A stretch of DNA of 64,000 nucleotides from Aquimarina megaterium XH134 (GCF_000520975.1 NZ_JACB01000029.1:160078-224077); one strand, 5' to 3'; shown: positions 1 to 10,031, numbered from the stretch's first letter. Made by a program: numbers and translations. The notes: generated by a model not told the origin, from the letters alone.

Positions 1-1923
1 TGAAAACCGTGCCAGTAAGTGATCTAAAAACCCATTTCGTCTATCCAGAAATTGACTTCTGTTTTCTAATAAATCATGAAAACCGCTATCATCAATATTT
101 ACATATAAATCTGAGACTCCTTTCATTTCTTTCTCACTAAACAAACTGGCAAAATAACTTTTCGAAATCGTTGGATTAATAGATAATATATCCTTGAATC
201 GTTCTAATTGTTTGAGATATACTGAAAATAAATGTTCAAATAACAACAGATATGCCTTTAACTGTTTGGCTTGAGCTTTTCTTTGTATGGTTGAAGGTTC
301 TTTTAGACCATGGATACCCACTCCGTAGGTTTCTGGTAATGAATATTGAAGAGGGTAATGTCCTTTCTGATTTAAATATTCTCCTTCGGGCACCTTTAAG
401 TCATTGTCAGTTTGTATCACTTTATTTTGTTGTCGTATACCTCTCCACATTTGCAACGTATCGTGCAATTCGTCCTGAAACGGAAGAAATGGCAAATCAT
501 CTTTAAAGACTAAAACCTTAGAAGCATGAATGTATAATCGAGGCTGATGTCCTGATTTTATTTTTAGTTCCCAAGGTTGAGATTCAACCAATTTTCCGGC
601 TTCATCATATCGTGTAAGTGTTATATTTTTTACGGCCTCTATTCCTTTAACATCCATCAAAATATTAATGATGTCTGATGTGTACAATGTGGTTCGTAAA
701 TTCGAATGATCTAGTTCTTCATCAAGTATAAAACCATGATCCAATTTAGGCCCGTGAAATATCTCTTCTGTATATTTTCCATCCGATAGTAATTCACTTA
801 ACGTATAAAATTTTACTACAGGATTTAGATATTCAGTTATTAGATAATAAGCCTCTCCTAATACTACCTCAATATCTACATCTGCCGACATTTCTATGTC
901 TGCACATAACCCAACGTCTACGATTGGGATTGTTGATATTTTGCAGTAATCTTCGGCCAAATTTCTATGTATATTTAAAGTTTTTTTTGCTTTTTTGACA
1001 GCTTCATTGGCCTTCTTAAGCTGAAATAAATATTGACTAAAAGGTCCCGTTTGATTGACGTCTTCAAAAACCGTTTTTATATCTGCTTTTTTAATTGCCG
1101 CTCTTCCATCATCTGTTTTGAACCAAATTTTTACAGGTAGTTCTAAGAGATTAATATGTTCTACTCCATCAGATGTGGTGACTTTGTAGTCTACATCAAT
1201 TCTTAAAGGATCTCTAAGAGCTCTGTAGAACTTCTCATCGGATACATCTAAATGATAGTTGGTTAACTCTATGGCAATTATTTCATTCGCCTGAACTATA
1301 TTCATTAGACCCAGATCTGATTGCGCTTTGTGCCAAGGACTAAATCTAATTTCTGCAGTTGCTCTATGTTTGTTCGTATCAAAGCCAAATTGATGAAAGA
1401 TTTTTCCTCCGTTTAAATCTCCATATTGAGAATCTACTTCCAACTCTAATAAAGCATCCCAAAAGCCTTTTATCACTATTGGATGTTCTGTTTCATCATA
1501 GGTTAACTCACTTTCTTTACAATCTGCATAAAAATCTGGATGACAAGGGCAAGGAGTACAACTCATCCATGCATTTGCTATTCCGATTTGATCAATTAGC
1601 ACTTTACGCCAGTCATTATTGGTAAAAGGATTAATTGTTAATATCTCACGAGCAGTATAGAAACATTGATCATCCCATTTCACTTCTTGGTTTGTTTGAT
1701 AGGCCAACAAATCTTCAATTGAAAAACCAAGTTTAAAACCAACTTCTGTTTGAGCAAAGCAAAGAAGTTCTAGTAATGTAATTCCCGGATCATGAATATT
1801 ATAATCTGTCCAATACGTGCTTCCTAATTTTTCAATTAGTTCAATACCTTTTTTTCGAAGAGCTATATAATCTTCACTTTCCCTAAAACCGGGATTTTTT
1901 AATATGGTAATGTGCTCATTCAT
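1..1923 (-). CDS. eCIS baseplate wedge protein, Afp12-like (3' end outside the window)
   Basis: Partial: 641 codons are visible and the stop lies left of the window. It is likely the second large baseplate wedge component of the contractile injection particle. Residues 41-54 read YNIHDPGITLLELL, the N-terminal signature of the large baseplate J-related proteins of eCIS clusters, and the visible part ends with DHLLARF, also typical of them. A cysteine cluster (C122, C125, C127, C135, with H128) could bind metal. The ATG overlaps the stop of the upstream baseplate gene by 8 bases (ATGAATGA), which implies translational coupling. The Afp12 assignment rests on motif, size and gene order, not on an alignment. 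Confidence 0.85.
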   Translation of the reverse strand, partial: MNEHITILKNPGFRESEDYIALRKKGIELIEKLGSTYWTDYNIHDPGITLLELLCFAQTEVGFKLGFSIEDLLAYQTNQEVKWDDQCFYTAREILTINPFTNNDWRKVLIDQIGIANAWMSCTPCPCHPDFYADCKESELTYDETEHPIVIKGFWDALLELEVDSQYGDLNGGKIFHQFGFDTNKHRATAEIRFSPWHKAQSDLGLMNIVQANEIIAIELTNYHLDVSDEKFYRALRDPLRIDVDYKVTTSDGVEHINLLELPVKIWFKTDDGRAAIKKADIKTVFEDVNQTGPFSQYLFQLKKANEAVKKAKKTLNIHRNLAEDYCKISTIPIVDVGLCADIEMSADVDIEVVLGEAYYLITEYLNPVVKFYTLSELLSDGKYTEEIFHGPKLDHGFILDEELDHSNLRTTLYTSDIINILMDVKGIEAVKNITLTRYDEAGKLVESQPWELKIKSGHQPRLYIHASKVLVFKDDLPFLPFQDELHDTLQMWRGIRQQNKVIQTDNDLKVPEGEYLNQKGHYPLQYSLPETYGVGIHGLKEPSTIQRKAQAKQLKAYLLLFEHLFSVYLKQLERFKDILSINPTISKSYFASLFSEKEMKGVSDLYVNIDDSGFHDLLENRSQFLDRRNGFLDHLLARFS

Positions 1924-4900
1924 CGTTACAATCTATTGCTTCGGTTGTATTAATAGTTTTAAGAATTACATGCAAATCATGTTTAATTGCAGGAACAGAA
2001 ACCAGTATTGATCTTGCTGTTGAAGCAACGGCCTCATCTACTTTAGTGATTTCACCAGATGATTTTATATGGAATAACTCAAAATCCGTTAGAAAATCTA
2101 CATATGGTAATTCTTCAATAAAGTCGATTAACACAGATTGATGAATACGACCTCCAAAATTTAAATCAGTATCAGAAGCAAACGCCCATGGACTTAAGAA
2201 ATTGGTAATATCTTTTTGGATTACTTCTTTGTAGTAATTAATATCCGGAAATTCATTTCTAAGCGTTATTGTGCATTTCACTTTGACTTCTTCAAAGTCA
2301 GGTTGTGCTGTATGAATGCTAACCTGGCATGAGGTTCGTTCATTAAGAAATTCTTCAATCTTTTTTAATGTGCTTTTTTTGGTATATGGTTTTAGTGGAT
2401 CAATATCATTTCTATTGGCTAAATTGGGAATTGTAATTATTGAAACATTCCCAGGTGCTACTTCATTATAGACCAAATTACCTTCGCTTAATGATCCTCC
2501 AATTTTTGTGTGATTAAGACATTTTACTTTATATATTTCGGGAAATGCCTGTAGTACCAGACGCTCATAATCCCAGATGGTAATTGCCCGATTTTTATGA
2601 CGTAATCGTTCTGAAGCTCTTAAGTAAAAAGCTTCATCATTCTCTATAGGAGTTCCGTCAAAACTTGTGAATGGTTGTTCAATTTTTTTAATCTTAGCCT
2701 CGGGAGTAAATAATTTCTTGATTTCACCAGGAGATGAAATCATAGATTCATATGCTGTTTTCTCGGGTATAATTCTTTGTACTTCTATTGCATTTGGATA
2801 AATACCAACTATTTTGCAGACAGCATCAGGAGCTTCTTTAACAGAACACCTGATCCATATTAGCCCATTTTCAAAAGCGGTATGCTCAAGACTTGCATTT
2901 TTAGGGATAATGAAATTTATAAGACCCGACTCGATCAAACCACTGGTATTGTCTCCAATACTATCATCATCAAATTTTTTCCAAACATTATTAGCCATTA
3001 AATATTCCCAAATAAGGTGTTCTTCTGGCTTTTCTAATAATGGATCTTCACTACCTTCTTGTACCTGAAACAAAATTGCCTGAGTATCTCCTGGTTGTAT
3101 ATTCTCTATACCAATCAATAAACTACCTTGAGACTTATATATCCCGTCTGTTCTTCTGATTAATTTGCTTACTAATTTTATTGGTCGATTTTGCAATATC
3201 TTATGTTGTTCGCTATCACCAAAAGGGCCAATATGAAAAAATTCCAACGGCCTGTCATCAAATTTATCTTTGTTGGATAATTGTGATGTACAACTTGCCT
3301 CATAACTAACCGAGAACGATTGCAAAGTTGGGTTATAAGGATACGCAGGTGCAGTAGCGTTATCATCATTAAGCTTAAAAAAACTTTGTAATGCCAAATA
3401 ATAATCTCTATGCCCAAAGTCATTATTGAGTTTGATTTTTAGAAAGCCTTTATTAGAATTAGCACTATAAGATCTCCAAGATTGATCTTTATTTAGAAAT
3501 AAATCTTTATGCGTATTGGATGATAAGTTAATGTTCAAGCTAGTTTTAGAAACAATCTCGGATTCTGCATCATTGCTAACCCTAAATACCTGTTTATCAT
3601 CATACAAGGACACCCATTTATTTTTACTTAGTTTTAGGATCTCAACCTTTGGAACATAACCATCATCACCCGTACTTTTTCTATTTGTACTGCGAAAAGA
3701 AATATATTTTATCGAACTCTTAGGGTCGTGATCTATAGCTGATAAGTTAATGCTACCATCATCGTTTAAAGGATAATCTTTCCAATCGAAGTTAAATTTA
3801 ATTTTAGCTCCTTTTTTATAAAATATCTCATCACTACCTATAATAAAGGAATTACCAATTGTGGGTTCTGGTCCCCAAGGATGAAAAGGTTTAGAAGGAT
3901 TCAATGGATTCGAGTCATTGTGCAATTCTAAATTTTTAATTCCGTCTTCATTATATGAACCTTCAATCTGACCGACATTAACCGTCAATTTAATTTTGCT
4001 AACCGCAGTGCTAGCTAATTCATCATAAATAAACGGTTGATCATCCTGGTGTTCTAATACAATTTTTAACACCGGTTCTGTAGCAGTAAGACTTCCCAAA
4101 TGCGTATCTTTATTGTATGCTACAATTGGGTCTTTGTCTGCAGGTATCGTACATGTAAAAGTGAATCCCACTTTACCATCAAGCGTATCTTTTTTTAGGT
4201 CTGGAAAATCAATTTCCAGCCATTCTTTTTCCGTTGTAATATATGCCTTGTAGTTAAAATTAGTTGTTGAAACGTTTTTTCCCAAAAAGACTTCCATAGT
4301 AATAGTTCTCAAACCTTCTTTTAACCTTAAAAAGTGTGAAGCAATTGCAAAACCAATTTCAGCTTTGGGCATAGTAATAGCTGCTAGTTCTGCGTTCTCA
4401 TATTTTTTAATATGGAATGGATGCCATGCGATAACATCTTCTTCTAATTTTTCTCCTAATCCATCTGCACTATTGATGATGGGGGCTGCGAATAATCTTT
4501 TGTTATTTATCTGACTTCCAATGTTGTCTTCTGCTTCGCCAAAATACAGAGCAGACAAATGCTTTATTTTTGCTTTATTAAGAACTGTCTCTTTGTTACT
4601 GCTGTAAGTAATAGTATTACCTGTATCGTCCTTGGGGCCTATAAATAGTGTATCACCTTTTATCGCATAAGAAGAGGTTATTTTATTTAACTCTAACGTT
4701 AAAAATGCCTTATCCGGAGATTGCGACAGAGGTTTAAGTTGCAAAACATTTTTGTAATAAAAATCAAGATGTCGTCCTGTAAGTTCATTCAAATGCCCCT
4801 TAGTGGCATCCAGAAGTTCTAACCAAGCGAGATAAAGTGCATAATTTGGCTGATGGTTTGGCCAGTCACTTAAATATGTATTAAGGTACTTCTGAGAAAG

Positions 4901-5686
4901 TTTACTGATAAATGTTGCCGAAGCGCTAATCTCATCCAAAATACTGGTAAAGAAGTTATGTTGGCTTACATACTTTATTTTTTTAGCAAAACCGGACAAA
5001 CCTCCAAAGATTGAAGGATCTGAAGAAATAGCACTATAATAGGTACTAAAATCTGATGAATCCAAATATCTTTTTCCTGCAAGACCGGACAATCCAGAAT
5101 TAATAGCTTCTTCATGCCCTGTAATTGGCTCATGAAAGATATTCAAATCAATTGAAGTACTATTTACTATTAATTTTTGAGCAGGAGTTCCTGCTAAAGA
5201 TGCTTTATAATACGCAAAAGCTCTGTGCTCCAGAGGTAATAATTTTGCCTGAATATGATTAAGAAGAATGCTATTATATTCTTTATCTTCTTGGGTTAAT
5301 TGAAACAACTTATCTACTATAACAAAATACGAGAAAATGATATCAAAAAGATAGGTGTATGCTTTTTTAAGTCCAGTATCTTCTGTTTCTATATACAACA
5401 ATATTTCTCTGATATACTGTGACAACATTTCGGGAGGATAGCTTGCGGCCAATGCCAACTGCGCACTAATATTGGAAGTAAAAAAAGGTTTCATTGTTCC
5501 AACAGCAGCATTATTTAATGCCGTATATCTAATATTATCCGAAAATTTACCTGCCCATACCATCCAATCTTCCGTAGATTTATCAATTATTTCTACAGAT
5601 GATGGACTGAGTTTTGACAATACTCGTTGTCCTTGGCTAGTGCCATTTCGAATTAGTGGATTTCTATTTTCAGGACAATCACTCAT
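1916..5686 (-). CDS. eCIS baseplate J-like wedge protein, Afp11-like
   Basis: A 1256-residue protein, the largest of the operon. In this family it forms, with the following gene product, the wedges that surround the spike and trigger sheath contraction. The C-terminal third carries the baseplate J signature: a stretch around residue 1000 (ERLRHKNRAITIWDYERLVL) followed by a beta-rich segment with GNVSIITIPNL. The N-terminal half is uncharacterised and specific to large eCIS wedge proteins. Its ATG is 1 base after the gp25-like gene, and its stop overlaps the next start by 8 bases. It is longer than the roughly 900-1000 residues I expect for Afp11, suggesting inserted surface domains around residues 350-900. 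Confidence 0.85.
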   Translation of the reverse strand: MSDCPENRNPLIRNGTSQGQRVLSKLSPSSVEIIDKSTEDWMVWAGKFSDNIRYTALNNAAVGTMKPFFTSNISAQLALAASYPPEMLSQYIREILLYIETEDTGLKKAYTYLFDIIFSYFVIVDKLFQLTQEDKEYNSILLNHIQAKLLPLEHRAFAYYKASLAGTPAQKLIVNSTSIDLNIFHEPITGHEEAINSGLSGLAGKRYLDSSDFSTYYSAISSDPSIFGGLSGFAKKIKYVSQHNFFTSILDEISASATFISKLSQKYLNTYLSDWPNHQPNYALYLAWLELLDATKGHLNELTGRHLDFYYKNVLQLKPLSQSPDKAFLTLELNKITSSYAIKGDTLFIGPKDDTGNTITYSSNKETVLNKAKIKHLSALYFGEAEDNIGSQINNKRLFAAPIINSADGLGEKLEEDVIAWHPFHIKKYENAELAAITMPKAEIGFAIASHFLRLKEGLRTITMEVFLGKNVSTTNFNYKAYITTEKEWLEIDFPDLKKDTLDGKVGFTFTCTIPADKDPIVAYNKDTHLGSLTATEPVLKIVLEHQDDQPFIYDELASTAVSKIKLTVNVGQIEGSYNEDGIKNLELHNDSNPLNPSKPFHPWGPEPTIGNSFIIGSDEIFYKKGAKIKFNFDWKDYPLNDDGSINLSAIDHDPKSSIKYISFRSTNRKSTGDDGYVPKVEILKLSKNKWVSLYDDKQVFRVSNDAESEIVSKTSLNINLSSNTHKDLFLNKDQSWRSYSANSNKGFLKIKLNNDFGHRDYYLALQSFFKLNDDNATAPAYPYNPTLQSFSVSYEASCTSQLSNKDKFDDRPLEFFHIGPFGDSEQHKILQNRPIKLVSKLIRRTDGIYKSQGSLLIGIENIQPGDTQAILFQVQEGSEDPLLEKPEEHLIWEYLMANNVWKKFDDDSIGDNTSGLIESGLINFIIPKNASLEHTAFENGLIWIRCSVKEAPDAVCKIVGIYPNAIEVQRIIPEKTAYESMISSPGEIKKLFTPEAKIKKIEQPFTSFDGTPIENDEAFYLRASERLRHKNRAITIWDYERLVLQAFPEIYKVKCLNHTKIGGSLSEGNLVYNEVAPGNVSIITIPNLANRNDIDPLKPYTKKSTLKKIEEFLNERTSCQVSIHTAQPDFEEVKVKCTITLRNEFPDINYYKEVIQKDITNFLSPWAFASDTDLNFGGRIHQSVLIDFIEELPYVDFLTDFELFHIKSSGEITKVDEAVASTARSILVSVPAIKHDLHVILKTINTTEAIDCNDE

Positions 5687-5687
5687 T

Positions 5688-6131
5688 TTATACAGCTAAT
5701 GGATGGTTTGTAGTTAAAATATTCATTTCGGTTGCTTCTTCACTATAGAATGGGAATACAAAATTGAATCTACTATTTGTGGAGCTAACGATATATTCTA
5801 TTGAAATCAATAATACTCCTTCGTTTTGTCTGGAATCATCGAGTGTAATTTTTTTTGCTTCAATTCTCGGTTCAAAATATAGTATGGCAATTCTTATTCG
5901 TTCTTTGATCATGGTTTTAGTCCCCGTATCTAACGATTCGAATAATAAGGTTTCCATATGACAACCATATTTTGGTTGCATTACTCTTTCTCCAGGTCTT
6001 GTTGTTAATAATATCTCTAAGCTTTTCTGGATATCATCAAATAGTTCTGTGGTTTCTAATTGGCCTTTTTCTCGATTAAATGTTGGAGGAAAACTCCAAC
6101 CCACTCCTATAAAGTCTTTTGCTTTATTCAT
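5688..6131 (-). CDS. gpW/gp25-like baseplate protein (Afp9-like)
   Basis: A 147-residue member of the gp25/lysozyme-like baseplate family, which links the sheath to the baseplate and acts as an assembly and contraction hub. The core motif RPGERVMQPKYGC (about residues 44-56) matches the conserved ER-M-P-(F/Y)G pattern of gp25/TssE/Afp9. The N-terminal FIGVGWSFPP also resembles the family start. It lies between the PAAR tip gene and the J-like wedge gene, as in other eCIS loci, with spacing of 10 bases upstream and 1 base downstream. The role is inferred from family and order. Confidence 0.92.
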   Translation of the reverse strand: MNKAKDFIGVGWSFPPTFNREKGQLETTELFDDIQKSLEILLTTRPGERVMQPKYGCHMETLLFESLDTGTKTMIKERIRIAILYFEPRIEAKKITLDDSRQNEGVLLISIEYIVSSTNSRFNFVFPFYSEEATEMNILTTNHPLAV

Positions 6132-6141
6132 AATTTTATTC

Positions 6142-6429
6142 TTATCCGATCAAAACTGTTGGTGCTCCTAATATAATTGTACCTCCATGGGCTGTCGAGT
6201 CACCCATTCTGGCTGCTGGTTTACCTTCTATCATTACTGTTCCAGATCCTGCCATTATTGTATCTGGAGGACCTACACAAGTACACATATCCCCTACGCG
6301 TGCGGCAGGCATTCCTGCTATCATTACGGTACCGCTACCCATAGAAATCGGACCGCCAACATGTGGCACTACTCCTGTTACCATAGGGCAAACATGAAAA
6401 TCTGTTACTCTTGCTGCTGGTGCTCCCAT
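6142..6429 (-). CDS. PAAR-domain spike tip protein
   Basis: A 95-residue PAAR protein that sharpens the end of the VgrG-like spike. The sequence contains three PAAR repeats (PAARVTD, PAARVGD, PAARMGD) with alternating GSGTVMI strands, and His/Cys residues (H12, C14, the CTC near residue 50, H80) expected to hold a zinc ion at the apex. There is no C-terminal extension, so this is a plain tip rather than a PAAR-toxin fusion. It begins 5 bases after the VgrG-like stop and is followed by the gp25-like gene. Confidence 0.95.
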   Translation of the reverse strand: MGAPAARVTDFHVCPMVTGVVPHVGGPISMGSGTVMIAGMPAARVGDMCTCVGPPDTIMAGSGTVMIEGKPAARMGDSTAHGGTIILGAPTVLIG

Positions 6430-6434
6430 ATTTT

Positions 6435-8180
6435 TTAATTTATCATTACTGTACTTCCTTTTACCGCAGTAGAACCTCCCGATGAAAGTTCTGCTCCTGC
6501 TCCTCCTTCTAATTTTGCATTTGCCCCACCCCCGATCTCGACATTTGCTCCTCCGTCCATCTTAATATCTACAGATGCTTCTAGTTTTATATCTTTTATA
6601 CTTTTTATTTCGATTCCTTCATTGTTCATTACAATTTTATTTCCATTACTATCCTCTAATGTAATGCTGGTGTCATCATCATCAAGGATGGCTTTATGCC
6701 CCCCTGATGTTTCAATTGTAATTACTTTTTTATCATCATCGAACAAAAGTTTTAGTCCTTCTCTGGACAGATATCCTTTTTCATGATTATCATTTGCTGC
6801 TTCGTAAGGTGCAGTATGTTTACTACTATGTACTTTTCCGAGGATAACACCATATCTGGGGTCAGAATTTAGAAACCCTGCTATTACCTCATCTCCTATT
6901 TCGGGTCGAAAAACCCATCCTCTATTTTCTCCAGCATCTAGTGCACATAATCTCATCCATGCTCCATCATCGCTATCATGTACCATAGGTAACCTTACTT
7001 GAATTCTTTCTTCTCCATCTGGGTCTTCTAAATTTGTAACCACCCCTATTTGTAGTCCTTGTGCTGCCGGTAAAAGAGCCGAAGCGAGAGGTTGTTCTAT
7101 CTCAAATTTCTCTGCAAATCGTTGTGGAGATTCTCCGAACTGAATAAAAGTTTCCCAATTTCCTTTTTCAATATGATGTCTCACGCCAGAAATCATTACT
7201 TTCCCTTCAAAACGTTCGCCAATATCCTGTAAATCACACATTCCTCCTGGTTTAGGGGTATGAATACCATCGATTTTAAGCTTACCTCTTATTTTGGAGA
7301 GCCGTTGTTTTTTTAATATGCTATTTGCCCAATTCTGAAGCTCTGCCTCAGATAAAGCCATATGTCTTATTTCTAGTTGGTCGTTATCAACAACTCCAGC
7401 CAAATCTGTAGCTGATATATTTCCTGCTGCGGGAACCGATGGGTCTTGTGCTTCACTATTGATGGTTTCTTGATTTGCCGGATTCCAACTAATAGATTTT
7501 AGTGCTTCATATTGATATCGTGCATCAATTTCGGCATCCAGTTCCTTAATGGTACCTCCATAAGCCAATGTTAGGATTGGTTCCTGATTAAAATCTGGGG
7601 CTTTAAACGTTACTTTGGTTCCTTCTTCTGTAGTAATCCAAAATCCATTTTCTTCGGCTCGACAAGCCATAAAATCCCAATCGGTACAATTAAACTGTAC
7701 AATCTCTTTATGGGTAATTTCTGAAGAATCACTATCTAAACTAAGACCATGATTCCTACAAAGTTGATCTGCAATGTCAGAATCATTTAACTCATGAAAA
7801 TAGTTATTCTTTAATTTGGTAGTCATCTTAATAGCTTCGTGTCTGCATTCGATAACCAAAACCGAAACACTTTTTCTAACTTTTATACTATGTTTTATGG
7901 TGATTCCTTTAAAAACAGTTTCTTCATCATTTTGATATCCCGCTTGGATTTCGATTTGTTTTCCAGGAACCAATTCTTCACTATTACTAGATGTAAACCC
8001 TTGCTCTGCAGCCGATCCGTCTTGTAATAAAATTGTTGCTTTAGAAATACTGTTTATTTCTTTCTGTACTACAATACTCATTACTCTAAATTGCTCAGAT
8101 ATTTTGTTGCCATCGAGTAGTATCGTATATGTTGATACCGATTTAGGCTTTGTACTTGGTATGGCATTAACTTCGCTCAT
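6435..8180 (-). CDS. VgrG-like central spike protein (Afp8-like)
   Basis: A 581-residue protein of the VgrG/gp27-gp5 type. The N-terminal 350 residues correspond to the gp27-like hub. Residues around 375-460 hold the gp5 OB-fold (GLQIGVVTNLEDPDGEERIQ, then AWMRLCALDAG and DPRYGVILGKVH). The C-terminus is a Gly/Ala-rich repetitive beta-helix (GGANVEIGGGANAKLEGGAG) that forms the needle and ends in VMIN for PAAR docking. There is no toxin extension. Its ATG overlaps the LysM gene stop by 4 bases. Confidence 0.93.
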   Translation of the reverse strand: MSEVNAIPSTKPKSVSTYTILLDGNKISEQFRVMSIVVQKEINSISKATILLQDGSAAEQGFTSSNSEELVPGKQIEIQAGYQNDEETVFKGITIKHSIKVRKSVSVLVIECRHEAIKMTTKLKNNYFHELNDSDIADQLCRNHGLSLDSDSSEITHKEIVQFNCTDWDFMACRAEENGFWITTEEGTKVTFKAPDFNQEPILTLAYGGTIKELDAEIDARYQYEALKSISWNPANQETINSEAQDPSVPAAGNISATDLAGVVDNDQLEIRHMALSEAELQNWANSILKKQRLSKIRGKLKIDGIHTPKPGGMCDLQDIGERFEGKVMISGVRHHIEKGNWETFIQFGESPQRFAEKFEIEQPLASALLPAAQGLQIGVVTNLEDPDGEERIQVRLPMVHDSDDGAWMRLCALDAGENRGWVFRPEIGDEVIAGFLNSDPRYGVILGKVHSSKHTAPYEAANDNHEKGYLSREGLKLLFDDDKKVITIETSGGHKAILDDDDTSITLEDSNGNKIVMNNEGIEIKSIKDIKLEASVDIKMDGGANVEIGGGANAKLEGGAGAELSSGGSTAVKGSTVMIN

Positions 8181-8869
8181 GCTACAGGTGTATTTTTCTT
8201 AAGTGGTGGAAAAAAGATTTCTGTACCAGGAGAAAGGTTTCTAAAACTCGAAAGCTTGTTTACTTGTGCTACCTGTAAATAATAACCCGAATTCCCATAT
8301 ATTTTATAGCACATCATGGGTAAAGTATCTCCAGCCTTGAGCGTTCGATAATGCGTCATATCGGGAGATTTCTTTTTTTCTTCTGCAGTTCTTAACTTAT
8401 CATCGACACTACCAATAAATGAAACTTTGCAAATTGCTCGTGTAGGTTTACCATTTGAGTTAAAAAGCTTGAAATTGATATTTAGCCCGGTACATCTACC
8501 TTTAAATGTTAGGCTCCCCCATATGATCTGAAAATGCTTAGGTTCATGAATTTCTCCTTCATACTTTAATAGCAAATCTCTAAACTCATTGATGTCATCC
8601 TCTATTGACTCTCTTGGGTTGCCATCAATAACTCCTGAACTATCAAATAACAATTCGTAGTTAGCTTCCTTTGGTTTTGTAACGGTAAATTTTTGCTGCG
8701 CACTACTAGCTCCCTGTCCTTGCCCATCCTGATACTCTACCTTATAATCTAAAGTGTACGTCTCTGGGTTTAACATGGCGGTATAAGTTTGTTGCTCATT
8801 GGGCAGATCAGAGTAATCTGCATTTTTGAATGCAATGATCTTTAATTTTTCTAATTGACCTTTAGCCAT
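8177..8869 (-). CDS. CIS tube/LysM protein (Afp7-like inner baseplate hub)
   Basis: A 230-residue protein. The first 150 residues match the CIS-tube family, with a YTAMLNPETYTLDYKVEY motif near the N-terminus. The C-terminal part (about residues 170-225: HYRTLKAGDTLPMMCYKIYGNS ending EIFFPP) is a LysM domain. In Afp/PVC particles the equivalent protein sits between the spike hub and the first tube ring, like T4 gp53. It is translationally coupled to the VgrG-like gene (4-base overlap) and its start follows the DUF5908 stop directly. Confidence 0.92.
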   Translation of the reverse strand: MAKGQLEKLKIIAFKNADYSDLPNEQQTYTAMLNPETYTLDYKVEYQDGQGQGASSAQQKFTVTKPKEANYELLFDSSGVIDGNPRESIEDDINEFRDLLLKYEGEIHEPKHFQIIWGSLTFKGRCTGLNINFKLFNSNGKPTRAICKVSFIGSVDDKLRTAEEKKKSPDMTHYRTLKAGDTLPMMCYKIYGNSGYYLQVAQVNKLSSFRNLSPGTEIFFPPLKKNTPVA

Positions 8870-9054
8870 TATCTTTCGTTTTTATCTTCAATAATTTTTA
8901 TAATCTGCTCTACAATATCTTTGGCCATTTTTTCGGGCTGCGGTTTTTTACCCACATCTGTATCAGTCAAAGGAGTACTACTACCATCTCCACCTTCAGA
9001 CTTTCCTTGATTTACCGATATTTTTACGGTTAGATTTCCTATTTCTAGTGACAT
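8869..9054 (-). CDS. DUF5908 family small eCIS protein
   Basis: A small, charged protein that starts MSLEIGNLTVKISVNQ, the usual opening of DUF5908 proteins found between tube and LysM genes in Bacteroidota eCIS operons. I take the ATG at 9054, giving 61 residues, because it falls 1 base after the stop of the preceding tube gene and matches family N-termini. An upstream in-frame start would overlap that gene by about 40 bases. The Asp/Gly/Ser-rich middle is probably disordered and the C-terminus (AKDIVEQIIKIIEDKNE) probably helical. The function is unknown. Position suggests a baseplate or tube-initiation accessory. Confidence 0.8.
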   Translation of the reverse strand: MSLEIGNLTVKISVNQGKSEGGDGSSTPLTDTDVGKKPQPEKMAKDIVEQIIKIIEDKNER

Positions 9055-9055
9055 A

Positions 9056-9523
9056 TCATCCTTTTTCAATTTCAAAATAATTGTACACGATCTCAAGTGT
9101 TTCTACCATGATTGAGTTTTCTGTAGCATTTAAATCACTAATACTCCATTTTCGCGGCCATGCTCTAAAAATTTTCCATGTTAGTAATGCAGTATGATCG
9201 CTGTTCAAGAGGCTTATATTCATATCTACAGGTTCAAATTCCTTATTATAAAGTGCGTTTTTGATCCATTTGATAATATCAGAATCGAGTAATAAGCCTC
9301 TTTTCAAGGTGAGGTCTGAAAACTTACTTCTCCCCGGGAGTTTATGTTCAAACAGATTTTGGCCTCCTTCTTTAATGTTTTCGACCTCTAACTCCATATT
9401 GAGCCCACCGACACTTTGAAAACGAACGTCGTTATCATTGCCGATATTGATAAACTCTACCCTGAAATGAAAACCAACAGGAGGATAGTATCCCCCAGCA
9501 GTATGAACACTTTCTTTAGCCAC
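9056..9523 (-). CDS. Tail tube protein 2 (Afp5-like, gp19/Hcp fold)
   Basis: A 155-residue tube-type protein and paralogue of the next gene upstream. Both share the tube-family layout: an N-terminal FHFRVEF strand, a KxPG motif (KLPGRSKFSDLTLKRG) and a C-terminal ETLEIVYNYFEI strand. In Afp/PVC the second tube paralogue forms the first ring or adaptor on the baseplate hub. The HTAGGYYPPVGFHF start is typical of the Afp5-like branch. It lies 22 bases downstream of tube 1. Confidence 0.92.
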   Translation of the reverse strand: MAKESVHTAGGYYPPVGFHFRVEFINIGNDNDVRFQSVGGLNMELEVENIKEGGQNLFEHKLPGRSKFSDLTLKRGLLLDSDIIKWIKNALYNKEFEPVDMNISLLNSDHTALLTWKIFRAWPRKWSISDLNATENSIMVETLEIVYNYFEIEKG

Positions 9524-9545
9524 GATTTACAATTAAACGATTAGA

Positions 9546-9977
9546 TTATGGTTTTTGAATCTTCATCCCTTCGTGCGCTACTTCAAGGGTTTCTATAGCA
9601 ACTTCATTACCATCTGATTTAAGATCACTTGGTTGCCACTTTATCGGAAATGCATTTTTTACATTCCAAGTCATAACGGGTTCATGTCCTTCATCTAATA
9701 GCTTAATGGTAATGTCTCTTCGTTCTACCTGATTAAGGCTTATGGTATCGATCCAGTCTGAGAAGTCAAAATTCTCGTTAAAAGTGCCTCGTTTAAAAGT
9801 AATGTTACTAAACTTTTGCATCCCAGGCATTTTGATCTTATGAAACTCTGGACTGCTGCCATCTCTATATTCTATGGGTTCAATCTGAACATCTAAACCT
9901 GTGACTTCGCTGAAGCCAAATTTACTTCCGCCCCAGTCGACGCTGAAATGAAATTTTGGTAATGGATATGCTGCCAT
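9546..9977 (-). CDS. Main inner tube protein (Afp1-like, gp19/Hcp fold)
   Basis: A 143-residue protein, the probable major inner tube subunit through which cargo is delivered. Key motifs are FHFSVDWGGSKFGFSEVTGLD at the N-terminus, KMPGMQKFSNITFKRGTF in the middle and NEVAIETLEVAHEGM at the end, all diagnostic of eCIS and phage tube proteins. It follows the sheath gene by 54 bases and precedes tube 2, the common sheath-tube-tube order. Confidence 0.95.
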   Translation of the reverse strand: MAAYPLPKFHFSVDWGGSKFGFSEVTGLDVQIEPIEYRDGSSPEFHKIKMPGMQKFSNITFKRGTFNENFDFSDWIDTISLNQVERRDITIKLLDEGHEPVMTWNVKNAFPIKWQPSDLKSDGNEVAIETLEVAHEGMKIQKP

Positions 9978-10031
9978 GATTATTGTTTTTTTAATTATGA
10001 ATTTGTTTATATTTTATGATGCTAACTGGGT

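Noticed and set aside
252..506. Plus-strand open frame of 84 codons
   Set aside because: It lies antisense inside the partial baseplate gene, which is open in the opposite strand and has clear family motifs.
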